NCBI RefSeq assembly: GCF_030580955.1
Contig: NZ_JAUQON010000001.1
Coordinates: forward strand, 620,001-684,000
Reading direction: 5' to 3'
Length of the DNA: 64,000 nt
From: Hymenobacter convexus
GTDB lineage: Bacteria; Bacteroidota; Bacteroidia; Cytophagales; Hymenobacteraceae
In this document: in pieces, positions 26,347 through 35,262 of the stretch
Layout of the letters: each line of letters begins with the position of its first letter
How positions within the stretch are numbered: the stretch's first letter is position 1
The notes under the pieces: generated by a model
What the model was told of the DNA's origin: nothing
The model's input: the letters and a program-made list of their open reading frames with translations, nothing else
The model's database searches: none
Position numbers and translations under genes: made by a program

Positions 26347-27918
26347 ATGCTATCCTTTTTCAAAGAATTTTTTTCAGCGGCGGTTTCCCGGCGTGCAGTA
26401 GGGGCGTTGGGGCTGAGCCTGCTGGCGGCCGGGCCGGGCCGCGCGCAGGGCCTGCTGGCCTTTCCGGGGGCCGAGGGCGCGGGGCGTTTCACCACGGGCG
26501 GACGGGGCACGGCGACGCAACCGACGACGGTGCTGGAAGTCACCAATCTGCTTGATGACGGCAAACCCGGCAGCCTGCGCTACGCCGTGCAGTTGAACGA
26601 GGCCAAAGCCCCGGCGCGCACCATTGTGTTTCGGGTGTCGGGCACTATTCACCTGGTTTCGCCGCTCACCATCAGCAAGGCCAACACCACTCTTGCGGGC
26701 CAGACGGCGCCCGGCGACGGCATTTGCCTGGCCGATTTCCCGGTGTCGGTGAAGGCGAATAATGTCATTGTGCGCTTCATTCGGTTTCGGATGGGCGACA
26801 AAAACCAGAATCAGGGCTTCGTGGACGGCGCCGGCGGCGACGATGCCTTCGGCGGCCTGCGCAACAACCACCTCATCATCGACCACTGCTCGATGAGCTG
26901 GAGCACCGACGAGGCCTTGAGCGTGTACGAAGGCGACAGTACCACGCTGCAGTGGAACATCATGGCCGAGCCGCTGAACTATTCCTACCACTACGAGAAG
27001 GGCGATACCGATTTTGAGCGGCACGGCTTCGGGGGCATCTGGGGCGGGCAGCACGCTTCGTTTCACCACAACCTGTTTGCGCACTGCAAAAACCGCACGC
27101 CGCGCTTCAACGGCAGCCGCTATACTCACCCGGCGGGCTTCGAAAACTGCGATTTCAGCAACAACGTCATCTACAACTGGGGCGAAAACAACGTGTATGC
27201 CGGCGAGGGCGGCAACTACAACATCGTGAACAACTACTACAAGCCGGGCCCTAGCACCAATCCCAAGGTGAAAGCCCAGGTGTTGAATCCGTATAAAATC
27301 GACAAGGAAAAGGGCCGCCTGCCCTACGGCAAGTTCTACTTGGCCGGCAACTACGTGGACGGCGCCCCCGCCGTGACGGCCCACAACTGGCGCGGCGTGG
27401 TGATGAACGGCGGCACCGCCGCCGACACCGCACAGGCGAAAGTCACCAAGCCCTTTGCCTTGGGCCCCTTCGCCCCGCAGCCCGCCAAAGCCGCCTACGA
27501 AGCCGTGCTACAAGGCGTGGGTGCCACCCGGCCCGTGCGCGACACACTGGACCAGCGCATCATTCGGGAGGTGCGCACGGGCACGGGCACTATCATCGAC
27601 GTGCAGGGCCACTACCCCCACGGCACGCCCTACAGCGTGAGCCAGCGCGCGTGGCCGGCGCTGAAATCGGCTCCCGCCCCGGCCGATGCCGACCACGACG
27701 GCATGCCCGATGCCTGGGAAAAAGCCCACGGCCTCAACCCCCAAAACGCCGCTGACCGCGCCTTAGCTGCCGCCAATGGCTACCCGAACCTGGAGAATTA
27801 TCTGAACAGCCTCGTGCCGGCGGTGGCAAAAGCCAGCGTGCCCGCAGCGCCCAAGGCCGCGAAGAAATGGACGCCGGTGCCCGTGCCCGTGCCCGCTGCG
27901 GCGAAAGCGAAAAGGTAA
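26347..27918 (+). CDS. Secreted pectate lyase (PL1-like)
   Basis: The product is 523 residues. A signal peptide (ALGLSLLAAGPGRAQG) is followed by a right-handed beta-helix typical of pectate lyases: LAFPGAEGAGRFTTGGRGT, GSLRYAVQLNEAKAPARTIV, then NNHLIIDHCSMSWSTDEAL with calcium-binding acids and the later HHNLFAHCKNRTPRFNG holding catalytic basic residues. A later DADHDGMPDAWEKAHGLNP is a calcium-binding, dockerin/thrombospondin-3-like loop. The C-terminal tail is lysine- and proline-rich. It would cut polygalacturonate by beta-elimination. It completes the pectin set with the acetylesterase and GH43. The start is the ATG in front of LSFFKEFF. Confidence 0.92.
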   Translation: MLSFFKEFFSAAVSRRAVGALGLSLLAAGPGRAQGLLAFPGAEGAGRFTTGGRGTATQPTTVLEVTNLLDDGKPGSLRYAVQLNEAKAPARTIVFRVSGTIHLVSPLTISKANTTLAGQTAPGDGICLADFPVSVKANNVIVRFIRFRMGDKNQNQGFVDGAGGDDAFGGLRNNHLIIDHCSMSWSTDEALSVYEGDSTTLQWNIMAEPLNYSYHYEKGDTDFERHGFGGIWGGQHASFHHNLFAHCKNRTPRFNGSRYTHPAGFENCDFSNNVIYNWGENNVYAGEGGNYNIVNNYYKPGPSTNPKVKAQVLNPYKIDKEKGRLPYGKFYLAGNYVDGAPAVTAHNWRGVVMNGGTAADTAQAKVTKPFALGPFAPQPAKAAYEAVLQGVGATRPVRDTLDQRIIREVRTGTGTIIDVQGHYPHGTPYSVSQRAWPALKSAPAPADADHDGMPDAWEKAHGLNPQNAADRALAAANGYPNLENYLNSLVPAVAKASVPAAPKAAKKWTPVPVPVPAAAKAKR

Positions 27919-27936
27919 CCTACAGCAAACAACGCA

Positions 27937-28035
27937 AGAACGTCATGCTGAGCGCAGCCGAAGCATCTCTACCGGGCAAGTAATTAATTACTCCACGCAG
28001 TAGAGATGCTTCGGCTGCGCTCAGCATAACGTTCT
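27937..28035. repeat. Long palindromic repeat, copy 6
   Basis: Arms begin AGAACGTCATGCTGAGCGCA on the left, and the right arm ends at GTTCT. There are a few mismatches (CCGG versus CGCAG next to the spacer, and CATAAC instead of CATGAC). It lies between converging genes. Confidence 0.9.
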
Positions 28036-28063
28036 GGTTGCTCTCGGGCTTTCCTTGTTTCCT

Positions 28064-28444
28064 TCACGCGGGCAGCGTGGCGAATTCACAAAACACAATG
28101 CGGTTGCCGAAGGGGTCGGTTACTTCCATTTCCAGCACCCGGTCGCTCCAGTAAGCGGGCTGGAGGGTGGGATGGAGGGGGAGGTTTTTGCTCAGCAGCT
28201 GGCGGTGGAAGGCGAGGAGGCCCTGCATCTCGGCCCGGGCCTTGGCGCCGGCGGGCACGTCGTCGGGCAGGGCGTTGAGGTGGAGGATGACCTCGCGGCG
28301 TGATACCTGCACGTAGACCGGCTTCTTGTCGCGCACTTCTTCCCAGTCGATTCGAAAGCCCAGCCAGTTGATGTAGAAGTCAATAGCTTTCGCATAATCG
28401 GAAATAGTGAAAACCGGGGTCACCATATAAGCGTGCAGAAACAT
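28064..28444 (-). CDS. VOC-family (glyoxalase/bleomycin-resistance-like) protein
   Basis: The product is 126 residues of the vicinal-oxygen-chelate fold: TPVFTISDYAKAIDFYINWL in the first beta-alpha unit, GFRIDWEEV, VSRREVILHLN, and the second unit ending DRVLEMEVTDPFGNRIVFCE. Such proteins are metal enzymes or drug-binding proteins, and the substrate cannot be read from sequence. The start is placed at MFLHAYMVTP; MVTPVF six codons later is also possible. It stands alone between a repeat and the divergent amidase gene. Confidence 0.85.
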   Translation of the reverse strand: MFLHAYMVTPVFTISDYAKAIDFYINWLGFRIDWEEVRDKKPVYVQVSRREVILHLNALPDDVPAGAKARAEMQGLLAFHRQLLSKNLPLHPTLQPAYWSDRVLEMEVTDPFGNRIVFCEFATLPA

Positions 28445-28589
28445 ACGGGAACAATAGCGGAGGAATGCCTCTGAGTATAGTGCTGTTAAATCACGGTAAG
28501 GTAAACAATAATGAGGGCTTTCGGCAACCAAGCGGTTGATTTAATGCCCAAAAGCCGCTGCTTGATGCCCACGGGCTACATTTAGCGCC

Positions 28590-30080
28590 ATGATATCTTT
28601 CGCCGAATACGACCAGCTCGACGGGCTGGCCATGGCCGGGCTCGTGCGCGGCGGCCAACTCACCGCCGCCGACCTCTGCGCCGCCGCCATTGCCCGCGCC
28701 GAAACCGTGAACCCGCGCCTCAATGCCGTGGTGCACCCGCTGTATGCGGCCGCGCAGGCGCGGGCAGGGGCTGGGCTGCCGGCCGGGCCGTTTGGCGGGG
28801 TGCCGTTTCTGCTGAAAGATTTTGGGGCGCAGTATGCCGGGGCGCCGCACACCTCGGGCAGCCGGGCCCTGCGCGGCTTCGTGCCGAAGGAAGACGCCGA
28901 GCTGGTTCGCCGCTGGCAGGCGGCGGGCCTCAACATCCTGGGCAAAACCAACACGCCCGAATTTGCCCTCATGGGCGTGACCGAACCCCTACTACACGGC
29001 CCTACCCGCAACCCCTGGCACCTGGGCCACACGCCCGGCGGCAGCAGCGGCGGGGCGGCGGCGGCCGTGGCGGCGGGCATCGTGCCGGTGGCCGGGGCCG
29101 GCGACGGGGGCGGCTCCATTCGGATTCCGGCGGCGTGCTGCGGGCTGTTTGGGCTGAAGCCAAGCCGGGGGCGCGTGCCCACCGGCCCCGAGCAGGGCGA
29201 AAAGTGGCAGGGCGCCGCCGTGGAGCACGTCCTCAGCCGCTCGGTGCGCGACAGCGCGGCCATGCTGGATGCCACCTGCGGGCCGGATGCGGGCGCGCCG
29301 TATTTCCTGCCCAATCCGGTCCGACCGTATCTGGAAGAAGTGGGCCGGCCGCCCGGCCGGCTGCGCATTGCCTTCAGCCTGGGCCACCCGTTGGGCAGCG
29401 CGTTGCACCCGGAGTGCGCCACGGCCGTGCGCGATGCGGCGAACCTGCTCGAAAGCCTGGGGCATGAGGTGGAGGAAGTGCCACTGCCTTTCGATGGCCG
29501 CGCCGTGGCGTCGGCGTTTCTGATGCTGTATTTTGGCGAAACCGGGGCCAGCATTGCGGTGCTGGCCAGGCACCTAGGCCGGCCCGCCCGGCCCGCCGAC
29601 GTGGAGCCCACCACCTGGCTGCTGGGCCTGCTGGGCCGTACCTACACCGCCGCCGACTTTGCCGCCGCCCGCCACAGCTGGAACGACAGCGCCCGCCGCA
29701 TGGGCCGCTTCCACCAAACATACGACCTGCTCCTGACGCCCACCCTGGCCACGCCGCCCGTGCGCATCGGCGAGCTGCAGCCCAAGCCGCTGGAGCAAAA
29801 GCTGCTGAAGCTGGTGAACACCTTCGGGCTGGGCGGCCTCATCCGCCGCTCGGGCCTGGTGGAAAAGCTGGCCGAGCAAAGCCTCGAAAAAACGCCCTAC
29901 ACCCAGGTGGCCAACCTCACGGGCCAGCCCGCCATGTCGGTGCCCCTGCACTGGACGGCCGAGGGGCTACCCTGCGGCGTGCAGTTCATCGCGAAGCTGG
30001 GGGCCGAGGACATGCTGTTTCAACTGGCCGGCCAGCTGGAGCAGGCGCGGCCGTGGTTTGGGAAGCGTCCGATGTTATAG
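28590..30080 (+). CDS. Amidase of the amidase-signature family
   Basis: The product is 496 residues. The amidase-signature core is visible: the catalytic lysine in GVPFLLKDF, the glycine/serine loop GGSSGGAAAAVAAGIVPVAG with the cis-serine, and GDGGGSIRIPAACCGLFGLK with the nucleophile serine. It shares this fold with GatA, but the length and the C-terminal half (TPTLATPPVRIGEL, GQPAMSVPLHWTAEGLPCGV) are of general amidases. The substrate is unknown. A -7-like TACATTTA lies about 12 bases before the ATG. Confidence 0.92.
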   Translation: MISFAEYDQLDGLAMAGLVRGGQLTAADLCAAAIARAETVNPRLNAVVHPLYAAAQARAGAGLPAGPFGGVPFLLKDFGAQYAGAPHTSGSRALRGFVPKEDAELVRRWQAAGLNILGKTNTPEFALMGVTEPLLHGPTRNPWHLGHTPGGSSGGAAAAVAAGIVPVAGAGDGGGSIRIPAACCGLFGLKPSRGRVPTGPEQGEKWQGAAVEHVLSRSVRDSAAMLDATCGPDAGAPYFLPNPVRPYLEEVGRPPGRLRIAFSLGHPLGSALHPECATAVRDAANLLESLGHEVEEVPLPFDGRAVASAFLMLYFGETGASIAVLARHLGRPARPADVEPTTWLLGLLGRTYTAADFAAARHSWNDSARRMGRFHQTYDLLLTPTLATPPVRIGELQPKPLEQKLLKLVNTFGLGGLIRRSGLVEKLAEQSLEKTPYTQVANLTGQPAMSVPLHWTAEGLPCGVQFIAKLGAEDMLFQLAGQLEQARPWFGKRPML

Positions 30081-30161
30081 CTCGGACGCTGGGAGTTGGC
30101 GAGTGGCCCGGCTTGGGGAAAATAGCTACCTTTTGGTCCTGCAACCTAACTCCGCTTGCTC

Positions 30162-31202
30162 ATGCCCTCATCTGCTATTTCCCGCCGCGAAGCCCTGCGG
30201 GCGGCCGCCCTGCTGGGCACCACCGCGCTGCTGAGCAGCCCGGCCGCCGGCGCGCCGCATCACCTGCCGCCACCCGCCGGCCAAACGCCCGCCCTCAGCC
30301 CCGCCGACCAGGCGGCGATTGATGCCGCGCTGGGCAAAAAGGGCAGCTACAAAGAGGCCGAAGCCACTCACCTCGTGGCCCTGCCGCGCAACGACCTCAA
30401 GGTGACCATCAGGGGCGAGGCTGTGCCTATTTCCTTCGGCTTCGGGGGGTGGGTGGCCATTAAGCGCACCCTCGATGGCAAGTCGGCCATGCTGATGAGC
30501 GACACCGTGCTGCTACAGGAAGAAGTGAACCCGCTGATTTCGGCGGCCCTGGCCAATGGACTTGAAATCGGGGCCATTCACAACCACTTTTTCTATGAAG
30601 AGCCGCGTGTGTTCTACATGCACATCATGGGCATGGGCGCGCCAGCCGAGCTGGCCCGGAAATTCGCCGCCACGCTCAAAGACTCGAAGCTGCTACCCGC
30701 CAACCAGCCCCAGCCCAGCGCCCCGCCTGCCGCGCAAGCGGGCAACAGCGCCACGCCCGCCGCCGGCCCACCCACCGGCAAGGAGCTGTTCGACCTGCCC
30801 GCCCTCGATGCCATTGTGCACTACCCCGGTGTGGTGAACGGCCCCACTTATAAGTACACCGTGGGCCGAGCCGACGTGCAGTCGCTGATGATGGGCACGG
30901 AGATGACCGCCGCCATCGGCCTGAATTCGTGGGCGGCGTTTGCCGGTACGCAGGCCGCCGCCCACGTGGCCGGCGACATTGCCATGCTGGAGCACGAGGT
31001 CAATCCCGTCATCAAAACCCTCCGCGCCCACCAGCTCGAAGTGGTGGCCGTGCACAACCACATGCTGGGTGACACGCCGCGCATGATGTTTCTGCACTAT
31101 TACGGCCGGGGCCCCGCTGCCGAACTGGCCCGCGGGTTTCGTGCTGCGCTCGACCAACTGGGCCACCCGGCAGCGAGTGCCATGCCCGGCATGAAGCACT
31201 GA
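30162..31202 (+). CDS. Exported DUF1259 (LppY/LpqO-like) protein with two domains
   Basis: The product is 346 residues. It begins SSAISRREALRAAALLGTTA, a twin-arginine-like signal, so it is probably exported folded. Two DUF1259 units follow. In the first, VTIRGEAVPISFGFGGWVAI and AIHNHFFYEEPRVFYMHIMG. In the second, YKYTVGRADVQSLMMGTEMT and AVHNHMLGDTPRMMFLHYYG. The repeated HNH-type histidines suggest metal binding. The first unit ends and the second begins around residue 215, after an Ala/Pro linker. A promoter-like TACCTTTTG is seen about 33 bases before the ATG. The biological role is not known. Confidence 0.87.
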   Translation: MPSSAISRREALRAAALLGTTALLSSPAAGAPHHLPPPAGQTPALSPADQAAIDAALGKKGSYKEAEATHLVALPRNDLKVTIRGEAVPISFGFGGWVAIKRTLDGKSAMLMSDTVLLQEEVNPLISAALANGLEIGAIHNHFFYEEPRVFYMHIMGMGAPAELARKFAATLKDSKLLPANQPQPSAPPAAQAGNSATPAAGPPTGKELFDLPALDAIVHYPGVVNGPTYKYTVGRADVQSLMMGTEMTAAIGLNSWAAFAGTQAAAHVAGDIAMLEHEVNPVIKTLRAHQLEVVAVHNHMLGDTPRMMFLHYYGRGPAAELARGFRAALDQLGHPAASAMPGMKH

Positions 31203-31245
31203 ATGGTGAGGGAGTAAAAGCGGGGCGCTATCAGCCGCTTATTCC

Positions 31246-32922
31246 TTATTCCAGCACCAGGCGCCGGGCTTGCTCGCCGCAGCGCACGATGTAGACCCCG
31301 GCCCGGAGCGCGGGCAGCACTAGGCCGGCGGCTTCGTAGGTGGGGCGGGCATCGGCGGCTACTAGGCGGCCCACGGCGTCGAAAACCTGTACGGGCTGGC
31401 CGGCCGGCAAGCCCGTGGCCCACACGGTGCCGCGGCTGGGGTTGGGCCACAGGGTGAGGTCGGAATCGTTGGGAGAGCGGCGCGCCAAGTCGGCCACACT
31501 GGTCACGAAGCCCTGGTCGGCATAATAGCTGTAGTACTTGGTGCCGCCGGGCAGCGTGGCGGTGCCCAGCTGCAAGGTGGGGCCTTCGAACGTGCCGGTG
31601 ATGCGCACATCGCCACCCGGGGCCTGGGCAATGGCTGCGCTGTAGTCGCCGCCGGGGCCGCCGCCGCACAGGGCCCAGCGCCAGGCGCCGGTGGCATCGA
31701 GTTGCGCCACGGCTACATCGGTGCCGCCGGCCACCGGCTGGGGCGGCAAGGCACCGAAGGTGGCCACGGAGCCGGACACGCTGCCGGCCACCGTCAGGTG
31801 CCCGTCGGCGCTGCGCACGATGCCGCGGCCGAAGTCGTCGCTGGGGCTGCCGCCGCGCACGGCCCATTGCCAGGCCCCGGCCGGGCTGAGGCTGGCCACC
31901 AGCAAGTCGTAGCTGTCGTCGTTTTTGGGCACTGCAATGGCCCCGAGTCGGGCCACACTGCCCGCTACCGCGCCGGTGATGTAGGCGTTGCCGGCCGCAT
32001 CGACGGCAATGCCGTTGCCGGTGGCCGTGTTGGCGGTGCCGGCGTGGGTAGCCCAAAGCCACCGGCCGGATGCATCGAGCTTGGCCACAAACAGGTCCTT
32101 GGAACGGGTGGCGTTGGGCAGTTGAATGGAGCCGAAAGTGGCCTGGCTTGCTTCAAAAAAGCCCGTGACGTAGGCGTTGCCGCTGCCATCGAGGGCAATG
32201 CCCTGGCCGAAATCGTAGGCCGCACCGCCGCCGCGCACCGCCCAGTCCCAGGTGCCGGCGGTGTTGAGCTTGGCCACAAACACGCCGTAACCGTAGGATT
32301 CCAGGGACGTGTTGCCAAACTGCGGGTTTCCGTTGAAACCGCCCGTGATGTACACATTGCCCGGCCCATCCACGGCCAGGGCCGTGCCCAGCATGTATAA
32401 AAAGCGTGCGCTGGGGTTGGTGGCCGTGGTCACGCGCAGCCAGGTGCCGGTGGGGCTGAGCTTAGCTACAAACACAGGCGTGCTGCCGTTAGCGAAGACG
32501 GGGTTGGCCACGGCCAGCGCGCCAAAGCGGATGTCGTTGCTTTCCAGGTAGCCGGTGATGTACACGTTGCCGCTGGCATCGAGGGCCACTGCTTTGCTAA
32601 TGTCCCAGCCGTTGCCCCCGGCCTGCACGGCCCAGCGGTAGTGGCCCTTCGCGTCGAGGGAGGCCACGTAAATGTCGTAGTCGCCCACGGCGGTGAGCAT
32701 GGTGCTGCCCAGCTTGAGCGTGTTGCGGAAAATGCCCGTCACGTAGGAATTGCCGGCTGCATCGGTGGCAACGCCGGTGTTTTGAACCTGCTGTTCGTAG
32801 GTGGTAGGCGCGTCGCCGCCCACGGCCCAGTCGAAGCCCGGAACCTGGGCCCGGACGGGCGTGGCGAGGAACAGGGTCAGCAACCCAATTAGCCCGCAGG
32901 CCAGAGGTAATAGTCGCTTCAT
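31246..32922 (-). CDS. T9SS-secreted beta-propeller (SBBP repeat) protein
   Basis: The product is 558 residues. A signal peptide (LLPLACGLIGLLTLFLATPV) is followed by about nine repeats of the SBBP type, each with a phrase such as ALDASGNVYITGYLES, AVDGPGNVYITGGFNG, ALDGSGNAYVTGFFEA and AVDAAGNAYITGAVAG, alternating with WAVRGGG or WRVT-like strands. The end is a type IX secretion sorting domain with LTLWPNPSRGTVWATGLPAG, VFDAVGRLV and the final LRAGVYIVRCGEQARRLVLE. It is most likely anchored at the cell surface. The start is set at MKRLLPLAC, as the 61 upstream codons lack a signal. Confidence 0.9.
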   Translation of the reverse strand: MKRLLPLACGLIGLLTLFLATPVRAQVPGFDWAVGGDAPTTYEQQVQNTGVATDAAGNSYVTGIFRNTLKLGSTMLTAVGDYDIYVASLDAKGHYRWAVQAGGNGWDISKAVALDASGNVYITGYLESNDIRFGALAVANPVFANGSTPVFVAKLSPTGTWLRVTTATNPSARFLYMLGTALAVDGPGNVYITGGFNGNPQFGNTSLESYGYGVFVAKLNTAGTWDWAVRGGGAAYDFGQGIALDGSGNAYVTGFFEASQATFGSIQLPNATRSKDLFVAKLDASGRWLWATHAGTANTATGNGIAVDAAGNAYITGAVAGSVARLGAIAVPKNDDSYDLLVASLSPAGAWQWAVRGGSPSDDFGRGIVRSADGHLTVAGSVSGSVATFGALPPQPVAGGTDVAVAQLDATGAWRWALCGGGPGGDYSAAIAQAPGGDVRITGTFEGPTLQLGTATLPGGTKYYSYYADQGFVTSVADLARRSPNDSDLTLWPNPSRGTVWATGLPAGQPVQVFDAVGRLVAADARPTYEAAGLVLPALRAGVYIVRCGEQARRLVLE

Positions 32923-33115
32923 AGCAGAAGAAAGGGGGATAAGTGGACCTAAGCGTGAAGATATGGATGGCTGCGGAATTGCGGCGCACCCGTTGGCGGT
33001 TTGCCGCGCTGTGGTGGCCGGCCGTGCGCCGTGCCGGTTTCGCTGGCCCGAAAAAAGCCCGTCGGCATGCGGCGAACGCACCCCAACGGGCTTCCAAACG
33101 GCCATCGGCGGCCGG

Positions 33116-33919
33116 CTACTTGTCGAACACCTCGTTCAGCATGCCGGCCAGGCGGATGCCGGCTTTGAGAATCTGGTCTTCCACGGTGGGGCCGAAAGTG
33201 GGGTAGAAGTGCCAGTCGAACTTGGGGTTGGTGCTGGCGGCGGCATAGGCCGGCGGGCACAGCTGGTACGACTCGAAGAGCCAGGCCGTGGGGTCGCTTT
33301 TCTGCCAGTCCTTGATTTGGGCGGGGGAGGCGTGGTCATAGGCGGCCGTCATTTCGGTGAAGGTGAAGCCGGGGTATTCCACCAGGTCGCCGTCCCAGAT
33401 GCTGTGCAGGTTGGTGTCGCGCCCGCGCCAGTTCACCATGATGCTGTTGCCGCCCTTGTCTTCGAGGTGGCCCAGGTGCAGGGGCTGGTGCACATCGCCC
33501 ACCAGATGAATCAGGAATTTTAGGGCAATGCGCTTTTCGTCGGCGGTTTTCTTGGGGTCTTTCAGGTCCTGGCGCATTTGCAGCAGGGCAGCGTAGGCGT
33601 TGGTGGGCAGGGCCGGGGCGGGCTGCAGCGTGGCCTTGAGCTGAGTGGTGAAGGCCGTATAGTCGAGGCCGGTGGGCACGTTCACGTAGTGCCAGGGCGC
33701 CGTGTCCTTAAACTGCGGGTCGTTGCGCAGTTCATCGGCCCAGGTGCTCACCAGCGGCATTGTTTCGCGGCCCAGAATGCGGGCCACTTCGCGCTTGGCG
33801 GTGCTGGAAAGGTGGTTTTCGGCAATGCGCGCCACGGCCCGGTGGCCAAGTACGCCCCAGGCCAGCAGGCTGTAGGGGGCGCAGGAAAGTAGGAGGAGCG
33901 CAACGAGTTTTCGGAACAT
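33116..33919 (-). CDS. S1/P1-type zinc nuclease
   Basis: The product is 267 residues. A signal peptide (KLVALLLLSCAPYSLL) ends just before AWGVLGHRAVARIAE, whose mature Trp and His bind zinc in this family. Other ligand motifs are present in order: WADELRND, WHYVNVP, FLIHLVGDVHQPLHLGH, and GRDTNLHSIWDGDL. S1/P1 nucleases degrade single-stranded DNA and RNA and act as 3'-nucleotidases outside the cytoplasm. It is probably used for phosphate or nucleotide scavenging. Confidence 0.93.
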   Translation of the reverse strand: MFRKLVALLLLSCAPYSLLAWGVLGHRAVARIAENHLSSTAKREVARILGRETMPLVSTWADELRNDPQFKDTAPWHYVNVPTGLDYTAFTTQLKATLQPAPALPTNAYAALLQMRQDLKDPKKTADEKRIALKFLIHLVGDVHQPLHLGHLEDKGGNSIMVNWRGRDTNLHSIWDGDLVEYPGFTFTEMTAAYDHASPAQIKDWQKSDPTAWLFESYQLCPPAYAAASTNPKFDWHFYPTFGPTVEDQILKAGIRLAGMLNEVFDK

Positions 33920-34041
33920 CAGAGAGTTGAAGTGAGGATGGAGCAGCCCCGCAGCGCGCCGGGCCAAACCGCAAAGCTAACAGGCGCCGGCACCTCCTCC
34001 GAAAGTGTTGAGGAGCTACAGATGTGAAATGAATAAGAAGG

Positions 34042-34152
34042 AAAGAACGTCATGTCGAGCGCAGCCGAGACATCTCGCGTGCGGTAGTAATTCTTTCGAT
34101 TTGATTACTTCGGCACGCGAGATGTCTCGGCAAGCTCGACATGACGTTCTTT
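34042..34152. repeat. Long palindromic repeat, copy 7
   Basis: Arms of about 40 bp begin AAAGAACGTCATGTCGAGCG and end CGACATGACGTTCTTT. This subfamily has GTCGAG in place of GCTGAG and GAGACATCTCGCGTGC in place of GAAGCATCTCTACCGC. It lies in the divergent region between the nuclease and GH43 genes. Confidence 0.9.
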
Positions 34153-34189
34153 GGTTTCCTGCCTCCTCATCTCCCTGCCTCCGCTGCTC

Positions 34190-35170
34190 ATGTACCAAAA
34201 CCCCATCATCGACGATAATTTTCCCGACCCCACCATCATCCGCGCCACCGATGGCTGGTACTACGCCTACGGCACCCAAACCAAGCGGGCCGGCGTCATC
34301 ATCAACCTGCAGGTGGCCCGCTCACGGGACTTGGTTCATTGGGAATACCTGGGCGAAGGCTTGCCCGAAAAGCCCGATTGGGCCCGTCAGAGCCAGAAAA
34401 TATGGGCACCGCACGTGAGCGAGCACAGCGGCCGCTACTACCTCTACTATTCCACCCGCCCCGACGGTGCCGACTACTTCAGCCTGGCCGTGGCCGTGGC
34501 CGACGCGCCCGCCGGCCCGTTTGTAGACTGCGGCCAGCCCATGCTGCCCGGCCCTGGCTTCACCTGCATCGACCCCATGGCCTACGACGACCCCGCCACC
34601 GGGCAGCGGCTGCTGTACTGGGGCTCGGGCTTCGGGCCCATCTGGGTGCGCGAGCTGGCCGACGACCGGCTCGGCTTCCGGCCCGGCAGTGTGGCGCAGG
34701 CCGTGGTGCACCCCAGCGGGAGCGACGACCCCGACGACTACCACCGCCTCATCGAAGGCGCCTGGGTTCACTACCACGAGGGTTGGTACTACCTCTTTTT
34801 TTCGGGCGATAACTGCTGCGGGCCGCACGCCCACTACGCCGTGCTGGTGGCCCGCGCTCGCCACGCCACCGGCCCCTTCGAAACCCATGCCGCCGCCACG
34901 GCCAACCCCCACGCCGCCCTGCTGGCCGCCAACGCCCACTGGCGCGCGCCCGGCCACAACTGCGTGGTGACCGATGCCGCCGGCCACGACTGGCTGGCCT
35001 GCCACGCCATCGACCCGCGCCAGCCCACCTTCGACGCCATCGACGACTCGGAGGGCTACTCGCGCCGCGTGCTGCTCCTCGACCGCCTCACCTATACCCC
35101 CGACGGCTGGCCCGTGGTGGCCGGCGGCTCGCCTTCCTGGCTGCCGCAGCCCGCGCCCGCTGCGGGCTAA
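34190..35170 (+). CDS. GH43-family glycosidase without signal peptide
   Basis: The product is 326 residues. The five-bladed propeller begins MYQNPIIDDNFPDPTIIRA, with the base in FPDPT. The middle aspartate is in GFTCIDPMAYDDP and the acid glutamate probably in LIEGAWVHYHEGWYYLFFSG. The pattern is closest to arabinanases and arabinosidases of GH43. With no signal peptide it would act in the cytoplasm on imported oligosaccharides, complementing the secreted GH43. The start is placed at the ATG after GCTGCTC, past the palindrome. Confidence 0.9.
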   Translation: MYQNPIIDDNFPDPTIIRATDGWYYAYGTQTKRAGVIINLQVARSRDLVHWEYLGEGLPEKPDWARQSQKIWAPHVSEHSGRYYLYYSTRPDGADYFSLAVAVADAPAGPFVDCGQPMLPGPGFTCIDPMAYDDPATGQRLLYWGSGFGPIWVRELADDRLGFRPGSVAQAVVHPSGSDDPDDYHRLIEGAWVHYHEGWYYLFFSGDNCCGPHAHYAVLVARARHATGPFETHAAATANPHAALLAANAHWRAPGHNCVVTDAAGHDWLACHAIDPRQPTFDAIDDSEGYSRRVLLLDRLTYTPDGWPVVAGGSPSWLPQPAPAAG

Positions 35171-35249
35171 ACCCGGGGCGCTGGCGGCTGTCTGTAGAGC
35201 GTGGGCGGGAGTTGGGCGTTTTCAGTGCTGGTACCCGTCGGGCCGCGTT

Positions 35250-35257
35250 TAGCTTTG
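35250..35257 (+). promoter_or_regulatory. -7 promoter element very close to the start codon
   Basis: TAGCTTTG matches TAnnTTTG. The ATG at 35263 follows only 5 bases later, so the transcript would have almost no leader. Confidence 0.5.
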
Positions 35258-35262
35258 AGTGC

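Noticed and set aside
28541..29614. A 357-codon minus-strand open frame opposite the amidase
   Set aside because: Its composition (S, R, P, A repeats) and lack of motifs mark it as a shadow of the amidase gene.
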